From the NCBI RefSeq assembly GCF_003067705.1, contig NZ_QANL01000005.1:62001-126000 (forward strand): a stretch of DNA of 64,000 nt, read 5' to 3'. The translations under genes were made by a program, and so were the position numbers. The DNA is from Planctomonas deserti (GTDB lineage: Bacteria > Actinomycetota > Actinomycetes > Actinomycetales > Microbacteriaceae). Shown here piece by piece: positions 48,995 to 58,160 of the stretch (position 1 is its first letter; every line of letters begins with the position of its first letter). The notes below the pieces were generated by a model, which was not told where the DNA came from, made no database searches, and saw nothing but the letters and a program-made list of their open reading frames with translations.

Positions 48995-50290
48995 ATGCTC
49001 ACGAAATCCGCCGCTGTACCGGCCCTCGCGCTCGCCGCGACGGTCGGTCTCCTCGCCCCAGCCGCGCTCGCCGAGCCGGCAGGGGAATCACGTTCCTCCC
49101 GATCGGACGCATCCGTCATCACGGAGTGGAACACGATCGCCGAACGCACGATCTACGCCGAGAACGCCACCCCGATCCCGTCGTCGAGCCTGTACTTCGG
49201 CTTCGTCTCCATCGCCATGTACGACGCGGTCGTGGCGATCGAGGGCGGCTACACGACCTACACGCCGCAACCCCCGGCGCACCGCCGGGCCTCGTCGCGG
49301 GTCGCCGCGGCCACGGCCGCCTACCTCGTGCTCTCGTACTTCTTCCCCGCCTCGGCGCCGACTCTGCAGGAGGACTACCTGAAGGCGCTGTCCGGTGAGA
49401 GGAGGAAGGGGAGAGCGCTCGTGGGCGGCGTCGCTGCCGGTGCCGCCGCCGCGTCCGGCATCCTCCGGGCCCGGCAGAACGACGGCATCGGGAATCCGGA
49501 CATCCTGTTCGACACCGAACCCGTGCCGGGGGTGTGGCGCCCGACCGCCCCGCAGACGACGTTCGCCGTGCCGTGGCTCGGCTTCGTTCGTCCCCTCGTC
49601 ATCGAGTCCGCGACCCAGTTCCCGCAGCCCGATCCGAATCCGCTCGGCTCCGCCGCCTACGCCACCGAGTTCGAGGAGACCCGGACCTACGGCGGCGCGG
49701 ACGGTACCGAGGGACTCAAGCGCACCGTCGAGGAGACTGCGACGGCGATGTTCTTCAGCGTCAACGTGAGTGCGCAGTACCAGGCGGGCATGCGCGACCA
49801 GGTGACGCGGCGCGGCCTCGGCATCGTCGAGAGCGCCCGGGCATTTGCGATCCTCAACACGTCGGTCGCCGACACCCTCATCTCCTGCTGGCGCGCGAAG
49901 TACGAGCATCCGACCTGGCGGCCCGTCACCGCCATCCGCGAGGCCGACACGGACGGCAACGACGCGACGATGGCCGACGCCACCTGGTCGCCGCTCGGCG
50001 TGACGCCGCCGTACCCCGAGTACTCCAGCGGGCACGCCTGCTACACGGGGGCGGCGTCGAACACGTTCGATCACCTCTTCGGGGATGGCCAACTCAATCT
50101 GATTTTGCCGTCCCTCACGGATCCCGCCACCAGCCGGGAGTACGACTCGGCGGAGGCGCTCGACACCGACGCGATGAACGCGAGGATCTGGCTCGGGCTC
50201 CACTTCCGGAGCTCGATGACCGGTGCCAACCAGCTCGGGCACAGCGTGTCCGACTGGGTGATCGCGCACTCCTTCCGGCCGGTCGGCTGA
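48995..50290 (+). CDS. Vanadium-dependent haloperoxidase/PAP2-like secreted protein
   Basis: A 431-residue exported protein with a signal peptide ending ALAEP. The C-terminal half has the vanadate/phosphate-binding pattern of vanadium haloperoxidases and PAP2 acid phosphatases: KYEHPTWRPVTAIR (Lys, Arg), YPEYSSGHACYTG (Ser-Gly-His) and ARIWLGLHFRSS (Arg...His). The many bacterial members include phosphatases and few proven haloperoxidases. ATG 48995 has GGAGG 7 nt upstream. Followed by a shared terminator. Confidence 0.85.
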   Translation: MLTKSAAVPALALAATVGLLAPAALAEPAGESRSSRSDASVITEWNTIAERTIYAENATPIPSSSLYFGFVSIAMYDAVVAIEGGYTTYTPQPPAHRRASSRVAAATAAYLVLSYFFPASAPTLQEDYLKALSGERRKGRALVGGVAAGAAAASGILRARQNDGIGNPDILFDTEPVPGVWRPTAPQTTFAVPWLGFVRPLVIESATQFPQPDPNPLGSAAYATEFEETRTYGGADGTEGLKRTVEETATAMFFSVNVSAQYQAGMRDQVTRRGLGIVESARAFAILNTSVADTLISCWRAKYEHPTWRPVTAIREADTDGNDATMADATWSPLGVTPPYPEYSSGHACYTGAASNTFDHLFGDGQLNLILPSLTDPATSREYDSAEALDTDAMNARIWLGLHFRSSMTGANQLGHSVSDWVIAHSFRPVG

Positions 50291-50310
50291 TCGGCACCGC
50301 GTAGGAGAAC

Positions 50311-50346
50311 GAAGGCCCCCTCCCGATTCGTCGGGAGGGGGCCTTC
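50311..50346. terminator. 16-bp perfect bidirectional terminator with TTCG loop
   Basis: GAAGGCCCCCTCCCGA (50311-50326) and TCGGGAGGGGGCCTTC (50331-50346) close a stable TTCG tetraloop between the convergent haloperoxidase-like and synthetase genes. Confidence 0.9.
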
Positions 50347-50379
50347 CGGTGCATCCAGGCGGCGCGAGCCGGATCGGAG

Positions 50380-53300
50380 TCACTGCAGGGGGATGCGGGC
50401 CTTCGAGAACCGCCGGAAGGTCACGGTCTCCCGTGCCGCCTTCCGGGTGGCCCGCGGGGCGAGCCCGAGAGCCGCGTCGGACCGCGCCGACGCCGAGGCG
50501 ACCTCCCGGTGGGGTGCGGCGGCGGCGCGGGCTGGGTTGCCCACGAAGGTGGCGCCCTCGGGCACGTCCTCGCCCTTCATGAGCATCCCGTCCGCGGCCA
50601 GCGTCGAGCCGTCCTCCATGACCGCCCCGTAGTTCAGCCAGCCGTCGACCCCCACCGTGCAGCCGTTCCCGAGCACGATGTAGTCGGTCTTGAACGCCCC
50701 GTCCTCCATCGAGTGGCCCTGGATGTGCACCCCTTCGTTCAGGGCGCAGTCATCTCCGAACGTCACGAGCGACTTCTCGGGCATGTTGCAGCCGGCGTCG
50801 TAGAGCCGCTTGCCGACGTGCACCCCGAGGATCCGCCACACGATCGGCCGGAACGGGGTCCCGGCGTAGTGCGCCCCGCCCATCAGCTTCCACAGGCGCT
50901 CGTGTCGCCAGAAGCGCCGGTCGTAGATTGAGAAGTACTGCGGCTGCAGACGGTGGAAGCCGAGAACCGACCACTCGACCAGCGCCTTGAAAGCGAACTG
51001 GAAGAGCGAGAACGCGAACAGGGCCGGCACCACCGTGATGAGGCCGAACTCGCTGTGCGCAGAGACGGCGTTGGCGACCACGAGGACGCCGAGGAAGAGC
51101 ATGAACCACTGCTCGACGAGGTAGAGCGCCATGCTCCCGATGTTGTACCGGTTCTTCGCGGGCAGGACCCGCCTGCGCTCCTCGTCGGTCTTCAGCTCAT
51201 CGAACGCGGCGTCGCGCAGGACCGACCGGGGGATCTCGAACGCGGGTGAGCCGAGTAGGCCGGTGTCCGTGCGCACGGGTCCATCGATCGGGATCATGAC
51301 CTTCGATGCCAGCAGGACGTTGTCACCCACCGCCGCGTCGCTCGGGAACGTGATGTTGTTCCCCAGGAAGTTGCGTGCTCCGATCCTGACCTCGCGGAGA
51401 CGGAACGAGGTGCTCGAGAACTGGGCCGTCATCATGTTGAGGCCGTCCGAGACCATCGTCCCGGTTCCCACGGTGCAGAGGAACGGTGACTCGTGAGCCA
51501 CCGTCGGCCCGAAGTTCGACCCGGTCTGCACAATGGTGCCCAGCTTGTAGCCCAGCGCCTGCAGGTAGTACACGATGTACGAGCTGTCGCCGAAGAAGTT
51601 CTTGTACGTGGGGATGTTGGAGATCGACGCGATCGTCCGGTGGATCGAGTAGTGCCAGCCGTACAGCGGGTAGACGACGTCCGGCTTGACGAGCTTCTCG
51701 AGGACACGCGGGATGGTGACGACCAGGATGAGCCCGCCCACGAACACGACGACGAAGAACACGAACGTGCTCGAGAGCGCGGTGAGGATGAACGCCGGGT
51801 CCTCCGGGTGGTCCGTGTCCAGGCCGGCGGGCAGCAGGATGTCCAGCACCAGGAAGCCGAGGGGGACCACGACGAGGATGCGACCCGCGAGCTGGAACAG
51901 GCTGTAGACGACCCTCCGGACGGTGCCGCAGGCCGCCGCGGGAACGCGCCGGTACTGGGTGGTTGCGCGTGCGGCGGGAGAGCCGTGCCACACCTCACCC
52001 GCGGGCACCGCCTGACCCGTCTGCAGTGAGGATGCGTGCCCGAGCTGGCTGTCGTCCCCCATCGACGCGCCGATGTCGAGGGTGGTGCGCTCCGACACGT
52101 AGACGTTCCTGCCCAGCGTGAGGGTCCCGAACTCGATCACGCCCGACCTCGCTCGGTAGCAGGTGAACGCGGAGTCCTTGTTGATGACCGTGCCATCACC
52201 GATGGTGAGGAGGTCCGGGCAGGCGGGCAGCCTCCGGGAGAAGATGACGACCCCCTTGCCGATCTTCGCTCCGAGCAGCCGCAGGTACAGCACGTGGATC
52301 GGCGCGCCGGCGAAGAGCATGAGAGGATTCGCCCGCACGGCGGACTTCACGGCCCAGAAACGGAGGTACGCCAGGCTCCAGATCTGGATCTCGCCCGGCC
52401 TGAAGCGCCCGACCAGCACCCACTTGAGAAGGATCGGCGTCACGGCGAGGAGGGTGAACTCGGCCGCGCCGACTGCGGCGGCGCGCGCCCAGAACTCGAC
52501 GAGGCTCGGGGCTTCGACTATCCACTCGAACGTCAGGAGCGGCAGAGCCATGACGTACATGGAGTAGACGATGGCGATGAGCACCTGGAGCACCCCGCAG
52601 AGCACGAACTTCCCCGTGCCCGCGGGCGTGATTGTCGACCCGGCTTCCGCGAACGCCGGCGCCTCCTGCGCCTGCTCGCTCTGCATGGCCGCGAGACGCG
52701 CCGCGAGCTGCCGGATGGTCGGCCGCTCGTAGATGTCCTGCATCGCCATCCAGGGCAGGTCGGTGCCCTTCCTGACCCGGGCGCAGAAGTGCGCCATCGT
52801 CAGGGAGTCGGCGCCGAGGTCGTTGAAGAAGTGCGACTCGGCGGACACCCTCTCGAGGCCGAGCACGGCGGCGAGGTGCACCGCGAGCGCCTCCTCGGTC
52901 GGGGTGGCGGGCGCCGAGTAGGGCCCGGTGCCCGAGACGCTCAACCGGTGGGTCGGTCGCGGCAGCCGCTTCCGGTCCACCTTGTCGCTCGCCATCATGG
53001 GCATCGAGTCCACCTGCTCGTAGTAGGTGGGCACCATGTAGGAGGGCAGCCGCGTGCGGAGCGCCCGGTGCAGGTCGTGGGCATCGATGCCCGTCGCGTC
53101 CTGGTGCAGCGTGTAGTAGGCGGCCAGCTCGACCTTGCCCTCCTCGGGCTCGAAGTTCTGCACCACCGCCTGCGCGACCTCGGGGACCTGCAGCAGCGAG
53201 GACTCGATCTCGGTCAGCTCGATGCGGTAGCCGCGGATCTTCACCTGCGTGTCGATCCGACCGAGGTACTCGACCTCGCCGTCCTCCGCGACCCGACCCA

Positions 53301-54597
53301 GGTCCCCGGTGCGGTAGATGCGCCCCGACGGGTTGTTCTCGATGCCCAGGAAGTCCGGGATGAACGCGCGCTCGGTGAGGTCGGGGCGGTTGACGTAGCC
53401 CCGCGCCAGGCCGATCCCCGCCAGTCCGATCTCGCCCGCCTCGCCCGGCGCGAGGGCCCGGTGCCCGGCGAGGTCCAGGATCACGACGGAGTACGTGGGT
53501 AGCGGAACGCCGAGCGTCACGGGGCGGTCCGGGTCGACGACGCCCCAGGTCGCCGTGACCGTCGCCTCGGTCGGCCCGTAGACGTTCAGGAAGCGTCGCC
53601 AGGGGCGGTGCCAGCGGGTGATCAGCGCCTTGGGGCACGCCTCGCCCGAGACCAGGAGGAAGCGGAGGCCCGGCAGGTCCTCCTCGATCGTGGCCAGGAG
53701 GGTCGGCACGCAGCACATGGCGGTGACGCGCTTCTCGGTGAGGTACTGGGCGAGCTCGGCGCCGAGCAGGGCGGACCGCCCGGGCTTGGGCACCACCGTC
53801 GCCCCCACCATCCACGGCACCCAGTACTCCTCGGCGGAGAAGTCGAAGGCGATCGTCATGCCCTGGTAGACGCGGTCCGTCGGCTCGAGGCCGTAGCTCT
53901 CGGCGGCCACCCGCACGAAGTTGCAGATGCTCGCGTGCTCGACGGCGACGCCTTTCGGCCTCCCGGTCGATCCCGAGGTGTAAATGATGTAGGCCAGGTC
54001 GTCGATCGTCCCGCCCGTCGCCTCCCCGCGCAGGCGGGCCGGGCTTTCGGCGTCGACCGCCGGCTCGTCGGTGTCGATGCACACGGTCGGAGCCGCCACC
54101 TCCGGCAGCAGGGAGTCGAGGTGCGCGAGCGAGAGGACCATCTCCACGTCCGCGTCCTCGATGATGTAGCGGAGCCGGTCGGACGGGAAGCCCGCGTCCA
54201 GGGGCACGAAGGCCGCCCGGATCTTCAGGACGGCGAGCATCGCGACGTAGGAGCGCCAGGGCTGGTCGAAGAGCAGCGCGATGCGGTCGCCCGGGCGGGC
54301 GCCCCGCTTCAGCAGGTGGCGCGCCAGCTGGTTGGCCCGCGCGTCGAGCTGCGCGTAGGTGAGCACGACCTCACCGGCATCCACCGCGATCTGCCCGCTC
54401 AGCCCCTGCTCGCGCAACCGGTCGCAGCGGTCCTCGAACAGTTGATCCAGCCGCTCGCCGGGGCTCCAGCGGACTGCCTGGTCCGCCTCGGCCGAGATCA
54501 GAATCGTCCCGCGCACCGGGTCGCCGTAGCTGATGCTCCGGCTGCGTGGCTCGGGAGGGAGGGAGAGGCCGGTGTGGGTACCCACCGTTGTGCTCAT
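50380..54597 (-). CDS. Pls/PosA-family membrane non-ribosomal peptide synthetase
   Basis: A 1405-residue homopoly-amino-acid synthetase. Adenylation domain: TSGSTGRPKG (207-216), FDFSAEEYW (251-259), VYGPTEAT (339-346), YRTGDLG (428-434) and the A10 lysine in SDKVDRK (539). Thiolation domain: LGADSL, phosphopantetheine Ser598. The rest has three pairs of membrane helices alternating with three left-handed beta-helix (hexapeptide-repeat) domains, the last ending near GEDVPEGATFVGNPA. This A-T-(TM-C)3 plan is that of epsilon-poly-lysine synthetase and relatives, which polymerise one amino acid at the membrane. The Asp251-like anchor plus Glu in the pocket fit a basic amino acid. Neighbouring ectB and lysC point to 2,4-diaminobutyrate. 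ATG 54597 has AAGGA 4 nt upstream. Confidence 0.9.
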   Translation of the reverse strand: MSTTVGTHTGLSLPPEPRSRSISYGDPVRGTILISAEADQAVRWSPGERLDQLFEDRCDRLREQGLSGQIAVDAGEVVLTYAQLDARANQLARHLLKRGARPGDRIALLFDQPWRSYVAMLAVLKIRAAFVPLDAGFPSDRLRYIIEDADVEMVLSLAHLDSLLPEVAAPTVCIDTDEPAVDAESPARLRGEATGGTIDDLAYIIYTSGSTGRPKGVAVEHASICNFVRVAAESYGLEPTDRVYQGMTIAFDFSAEEYWVPWMVGATVVPKPGRSALLGAELAQYLTEKRVTAMCCVPTLLATIEEDLPGLRFLLVSGEACPKALITRWHRPWRRFLNVYGPTEATVTATWGVVDPDRPVTLGVPLPTYSVVILDLAGHRALAPGEAGEIGLAGIGLARGYVNRPDLTERAFIPDFLGIENNPSGRIYRTGDLGRVAEDGEVEYLGRIDTQVKIRGYRIELTEIESSLLQVPEVAQAVVQNFEPEEGKVELAAYYTLHQDATGIDAHDLHRALRTRLPSYMVPTYYEQVDSMPMMASDKVDRKRLPRPTHRLSVSGTGPYSAPATPTEEALAVHLAAVLGLERVSAESHFFNDLGADSLTMAHFCARVRKGTDLPWMAMQDIYERPTIRQLAARLAAMQSEQAQEAPAFAEAGSTITPAGTGKFVLCGVLQVLIAIVYSMYVMALPLLTFEWIVEAPSLVEFWARAAAVGAAEFTLLAVTPILLKWVLVGRFRPGEIQIWSLAYLRFWAVKSAVRANPLMLFAGAPIHVLYLRLLGAKIGKGVVIFSRRLPACPDLLTIGDGTVINKDSAFTCYRARSGVIEFGTLTLGRNVYVSERTTLDIGASMGDDSQLGHASSLQTGQAVPAGEVWHGSPAARATTQYRRVPAAACGTVRRVVYSLFQLAGRILVVVPLGFLVLDILLPAGLDTDHPEDPAFILTALSSTFVFFVVVFVGGLILVVTIPRVLEKLVKPDVVYPLYGWHYSIHRTIASISNIPTYKNFFGDSSYIVYYLQALGYKLGTIVQTGSNFGPTVAHESPFLCTVGTGTMVSDGLNMMTAQFSSTSFRLREVRIGARNFLGNNITFPSDAAVGDNVLLASKVMIPIDGPVRTDTGLLGSPAFEIPRSVLRDAAFDELKTDEERRRVLPAKNRYNIGSMALYLVEQWFMLFLGVLVVANAVSAHSEFGLITVVPALFAFSLFQFAFKALVEWSVLGFHRLQPQYFSIYDRRFWRHERLWKLMGGAHYAGTPFRPIVWRILGVHVGKRLYDAGCNMPEKSLVTFGDDCALNEGVHIQGHSMEDGAFKTDYIVLGNGCTVGVDGWLNYGAVMEDGSTLAADGMLMKGEDVPEGATFVGNPARAAAAPHREVASASARSDAALGLAPRATRKAARETVTFRRFSKARIPLQ

Positions 54598-54794
54598 AGT
54601 GTCCTTCTTCGTTGAAGTGATCGGGCTGTCTCGGGTGTCGGTTCGGTTCGGCTCGGGGTCGGGCGGTTCAGGTCCCGGGCGGTGGAGGAACGCCCGGTGC
54701 TGCTGCACGCGGTTCGTCGGGCTCGACCTGCCGGTCTGCGGTCGATGCGCGAGCGGACGGCGGCGGTGCCGTGCTGCTCGCGTGCCTCCGCGCG

Positions 54795-56324
54795 TCAGGA
54801 GCCGGCGACGGATACGGGGTCGCGAAGGGCGGTGGGGGTGGGGAGGAGCTCACGGGCGGGGGCGCCGGGCCATCCGCCCGCCGCCGTCGCCACGTCCGGG
54901 GGCCTCGCCGAGGCCGCGACCGGACCCGTCGCCGGACGGGGCACCGCGGCAGGCGGGCGGGGGACGCGGGCCGACCCGGACCCGTCCGCCGCGGCGAACG
55001 CCAGGCGGACGGCACGCTCGGCGTCCGCCAGCCGGTCCGCCCTCGTGATGCCGCCGATGCCGGTCTCCGAGATCTCCACGAGGTCGCAGTCGATGCCCAC
55101 GGCGGAGAGCGCGGTGAGGAAGGTGCACAGGACCTCGGGGGAGGACCGCATGCCGACGCCGGAGATGGACACCCGGCCGACGGAGCCGCCGTGCCGGAGG
55201 TTCTCAAAGCCGAGCACGCTGCGCGCCGAGCGGAGCACGGCGAGGGCCGCCGCGGAGTGGGCGGCGGGAACGACGAGGGCGACGTCGGACCGGCCGGAGC
55301 CGGACCCCGACGTGCGACGCACGATCTCCACCGTGACGCCCGACCGGGAGAGGGCTTCCAAGAGCCCGGCGGCGCAGTCCGGCCGGTCGGGGAGGCCGAC
55401 GACGGTCAGGCGGACGGCCGAGTTGACGCTCGCGACGGCGGTGACGACGGGCCGCTCCCGGGCGGACTCCTCGAGTCGTCCGCGGTCGAGGTCGGGAACG
55501 ATCAGCGTGCCGGGGTCCTCGCTGAAGGAGGACCGCACGCGGATAGGCACGCCGAACCGGCGCGCATAGCCGACGCAGCGGGCGTGCAGGACCTTGCAGC
55601 CGGATGCCGCGAGCTCGAGCATCTCCTCGCTCGTCAGGACGTCGATCTTCCGCGCCGCCGGCACGATGCGAGGGTCGGCGGTGAAGACGCCGTCCACGTC
55701 GGTGTAGATCTCGCACGCGCGCGCGTCGAGGGCCGCGGCCAGGGCGACGGCCGTGAGGTCCGAGCCGCCGCGACCGAGCGTGGTGACGACCTTCCCCTTC
55801 TTCGTTCTGCCCTGGAAGCCCGCGACGATGGGCACCTCGCCCCGGTCGAGGGAGGCCCGTACGCGGCGAGGGCGCACGTCGGTGATCCGCGCCTTCCCGT
55901 GCACGCTGTCGGTGATCAGACCCGCCTGGCTGCCTGTGAACGTGCGGGGCGACCGGCCCAGCTCGGACAGGGCGATGGCGAGCAGGGCCGACGAGACCAG
56001 TTCGCCGATGCTGAGCAGGGCGTCGAGGCCGGACGGCTGGGGCCTGGGGGACAGGGCGGTGGCGAGGTCGCACAGGTCGTCCGTGGTGTCGCCCATGGCG
56101 GACACCACGGCTACGACCCGGTGGCCGGCGTCGAGAGTCCTGGCGATCCGTTCCGCTGCGCGCATGATGCCCGCGGCGTCGGCCAGGGAGGACCCGCCGA
56201 ACTTCTGGACGATGACGCCGCCCTGGGTGGGCGTCGCCAGCGGAGTGGCGGAAAGGGGGTGCTGTGTCGTTGGTGGGGGACCGATCGGGTAATCGCTGTC
56301 GGGTGTTGCGAATTCGGTACTCAT
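54795..56324 (-). CDS. lysC: Aspartokinase with terminal extensions
   Basis: A 509-residue aspartate kinase, longer than the usual ~420. A 35-residue N-terminal extension precedes VQKFGGSSLADAAGI (Lys41). GRGGSDLTAVALAAAL and YTDVDGVFTADPR complete the kinase active site; two ACT domains follow (RLTVVGLPDRP; VSISGVGMRSSPEV). In the second the usual TSEIRISVV stretch reads ISETGIGGI, which may alter feedback inhibition. The last ~60 residues are Pro/Ala-rich and unique. It makes aspartyl phosphate, the entry to aspartate semialdehyde used by EctB. ATG 56324 lies 83 bp after ectB, so it is probably in the same operon. Confidence 0.9.
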   Translation of the reverse strand: MSTEFATPDSDYPIGPPPTTQHPLSATPLATPTQGGVIVQKFGGSSLADAAGIMRAAERIARTLDAGHRVVAVVSAMGDTTDDLCDLATALSPRPQPSGLDALLSIGELVSSALLAIALSELGRSPRTFTGSQAGLITDSVHGKARITDVRPRRVRASLDRGEVPIVAGFQGRTKKGKVVTTLGRGGSDLTAVALAAALDARACEIYTDVDGVFTADPRIVPAARKIDVLTSEEMLELAASGCKVLHARCVGYARRFGVPIRVRSSFSEDPGTLIVPDLDRGRLEESARERPVVTAVASVNSAVRLTVVGLPDRPDCAAGLLEALSRSGVTVEIVRRTSGSGSGRSDVALVVPAAHSAAALAVLRSARSVLGFENLRHGGSVGRVSISGVGMRSSPEVLCTFLTALSAVGIDCDLVEISETGIGGITRADRLADAERAVRLAFAAADGSGSARVPRPPAAVPRPATGPVAASARPPDVATAAGGWPGAPARELLPTPTALRDPVSVAGS

Positions 56325-56406
56325 TGCCTTCTCTTGATCTCGGGTGGTGCGGGGCCTTCGGGGGCCCGTGCAAATCAGAGCCTTCGGGGGCTCGTGGTGC
56401 TATGGA

Positions 56407-57678
56407 TCAGGCGACGGAGGTAAGGGTCACTGGCTCTCCCGTCACGTACTCGGCGGCGTCGGCCAGGATGTCGAGGCCGGTCTGCAGCTCCCCGGCGGTC
56501 GTGGTGAGCGCCGGCATGGTCTTGACGACTTCGCTGCGCGGCCCGGAGGTCTCGACGAGCAGGCCGCGGGCGAAGGATTCGGCCGCGATCTTCCGTGCGG
56601 CCTCCGGGTCGGCGTAGTAGATGCCCGTGAGGAGGCCACGTCCCCGCACGACGCTTCCCTCTGTGGCGGCCGCGATGCGGCTCAGCCCCTCCCGCAGCTG
56701 GGCGGCGAGCCCGGCGACGTCGGCGGCGAAGCGGCCGTCCCGCCAGTAGTGCTCGAGCGCCGCGGTGGCCGTGATGAATGCCGGGTTGTGACCGCGGAAG
56801 GTGCCGTTGTGCTCGCCGGGGGACCAGAGGTCGTGCTCGGGCTTGAAGAGGGTCAGTGCCATGGGCAACCCGTAGCCGGAGATGGACTTCGACAGGCAGA
56901 CGATGTCCGGGGTGATGCCTGCCTCCTCGAAGCTGAAGAAGGTGCCGGTGCGCCCGCATCCCGCCTGGACGTCGTCGACGATGAGCAGGACGCCGTGCTG
57001 GTGGCAGAGGTCGGCGAGGCCGCGGAGCCAGGACGCCCGGGCCGCGCGGAGGCCGCCCTCGCCCTGCACGGTCTCGACGATGACCGCCGCGGGCCTGTCC
57101 AGCCCCGATCCCGAGTCCTCGAGCGCCTGCCGCAGCCACAGGAAGTCCGGCACCTGCCCCTCGAGGTAGCCGTCGTAGGGCATGCTCGTGGTGTTCGTCA
57201 GCGGCACGCCCGCGCCGTGGCGCTTCATGGAGTTGCCCGTGACCGACAGCGAGCCCAGCGTCATGCCGTGGAAGGCGTTCGTGAAGCTGAGGATCTGGGT
57301 GCGGCCGGTGACCTTCCGGGCGAGCTTCAGCGCGGCCTCGACGGTGTTCGTGCCCGTGGGACCCGGGAACATGACCTTGTAGTCCAGGTCCCGGGGCTTC
57401 AGGATCAGTTCCTCGAAGGTCTCGAGGAAGCGCCGCTTCGCCGGGGTCTTCATGTCCAGGGAGTGCACGACCGCTCCGGACTGCAGGTGGTCGAGAAGCG
57501 GCCGCAGCAGAACGGGATTGTTGTGGCCGTAGTTGAGGGCCCCAGCGCCGGCGAAGAAGTCGAGGAACGTGCGCCCGTCCTCGCTGTGCATCGTGCTTCC
57601 CGAGGCGGAATCGAACACCGCATCCCAATTGCGGGAGTAGCTGCGGACCTCGGATTCGAGAGAGTCAAAGATGTCCAT
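56407..57678 (-). CDS. ectB: Diaminobutyrate--2-oxoglutarate transaminase (EctB type)
   Basis: A 423-residue class III PLP aminotransferase. The cofactor lysine is Lys264 in CLSKSISGYG, with Asp235/236 in LLIVDDVQAGCGRTG. The N-terminal DSLESEVRSYSRNWDAVFDSA and HGMTLGSLSVTGN are typical of EctB, which converts aspartate-4-semialdehyde and glutamate to L-2,4-diaminobutyrate. No ectA or ectC is nearby, so ectoine is not the destination. ATG 57678 follows a long leader with a candidate SARP operator upstream. It leads the ectB-lysC-synthetase unit. Confidence 0.92.
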   Translation of the reverse strand: MDIFDSLESEVRSYSRNWDAVFDSASGSTMHSEDGRTFLDFFAGAGALNYGHNNPVLLRPLLDHLQSGAVVHSLDMKTPAKRRFLETFEELILKPRDLDYKVMFPGPTGTNTVEAALKLARKVTGRTQILSFTNAFHGMTLGSLSVTGNSMKRHGAGVPLTNTTSMPYDGYLEGQVPDFLWLRQALEDSGSGLDRPAAVIVETVQGEGGLRAARASWLRGLADLCHQHGVLLIVDDVQAGCGRTGTFFSFEEAGITPDIVCLSKSISGYGLPMALTLFKPEHDLWSPGEHNGTFRGHNPAFITATAALEHYWRDGRFAADVAGLAAQLREGLSRIAAATEGSVVRGRGLLTGIYYADPEAARKIAAESFARGLLVETSGPRSEVVKTMPALTTTAGELQTGLDILADAAEYVTGEPVTLTSVA

Positions 57679-58160
57679 CGTCGGGTCCCCTTCCTGACTG
57701 TGCGATCGAGTGATTTCCCGGAGCACGAATACGCCGCCGAGGGCATCCGGATACCGATCCCGCTCGTTCGGGGGAGACGAGCACTCCTATGTGCCGTCGA
57801 AGTCCGTCGACCGGGACGATGCCTGTATCGAACCGGGCCACCAGCTCGACGGGACAACACCCGATAACGACACTAAGAAGGCCGCCGTCACCGTTCCGTT
57901 ACCGCTGCGTCACCGAGTCGACATCGAGCGGGATCGGCGGTCCCGCGGCGCGCACATCGGCCGCGTCTCAGTCGCTGATCAGGGGAATCGCGGGTCGCTG
58001 TCGGGCGCGACCGTGCGGGCGGCCGCGTGCTGGGTGCCCGCTCGCGTCCTGGTGCGCGCACAGAAACGGGCGCGGACTATCCCGCCCGATATCACCGGAC
58101 ACAGGACGGCTCGGGCTCGCTTTCCTCGGGATCGCTCACGCGGCTATCGACTGGATCGGG
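57679..58160. other. Control region of the ectB-lysC-synthetase operon
   Basis: A 480-bp gap between the M28 peptidase and ectB. It contains three direct repeats at 11-bp spacing (57886-57915) and a -10-like TAGTGT, implying a 5' UTR of about 185 nt. I see no other gene; the short open frames on the plus strand have no support. Confidence 0.6.
57870..57915 (-). promoter_or_regulatory. Candidate SARP operator and promoter before ectB
   Basis: On the minus strand CGGTGACG, CGGTAACG and CGGTGACG begin exactly 11 bp apart (57908-57915, 57897-57904, 57886-57893). Ten bases further is TAGTGT (57870-57875), a plausible -10. SARP activators typically bind heptameric direct repeats spaced 11 bp just upstream of the -10, so this fits the regulator encoded at 59237-59950. 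Confidence 0.65.

Noticed and set aside
52036-53502. 488-codon plus-strand open frame inside the synthetase gene
   Set aside because: It is antisense to the well-supported Pls/PosA gene and its translation is a His/Arg/Val/Asp-rich composition typical of frame shadows in GC-rich DNA.
54795-57678. Ectoine biosynthesis cluster
   Set aside because: ectB is present, but no ectA, ectC or ectD was seen on either strand; the neighbour is a homopolymer synthetase.
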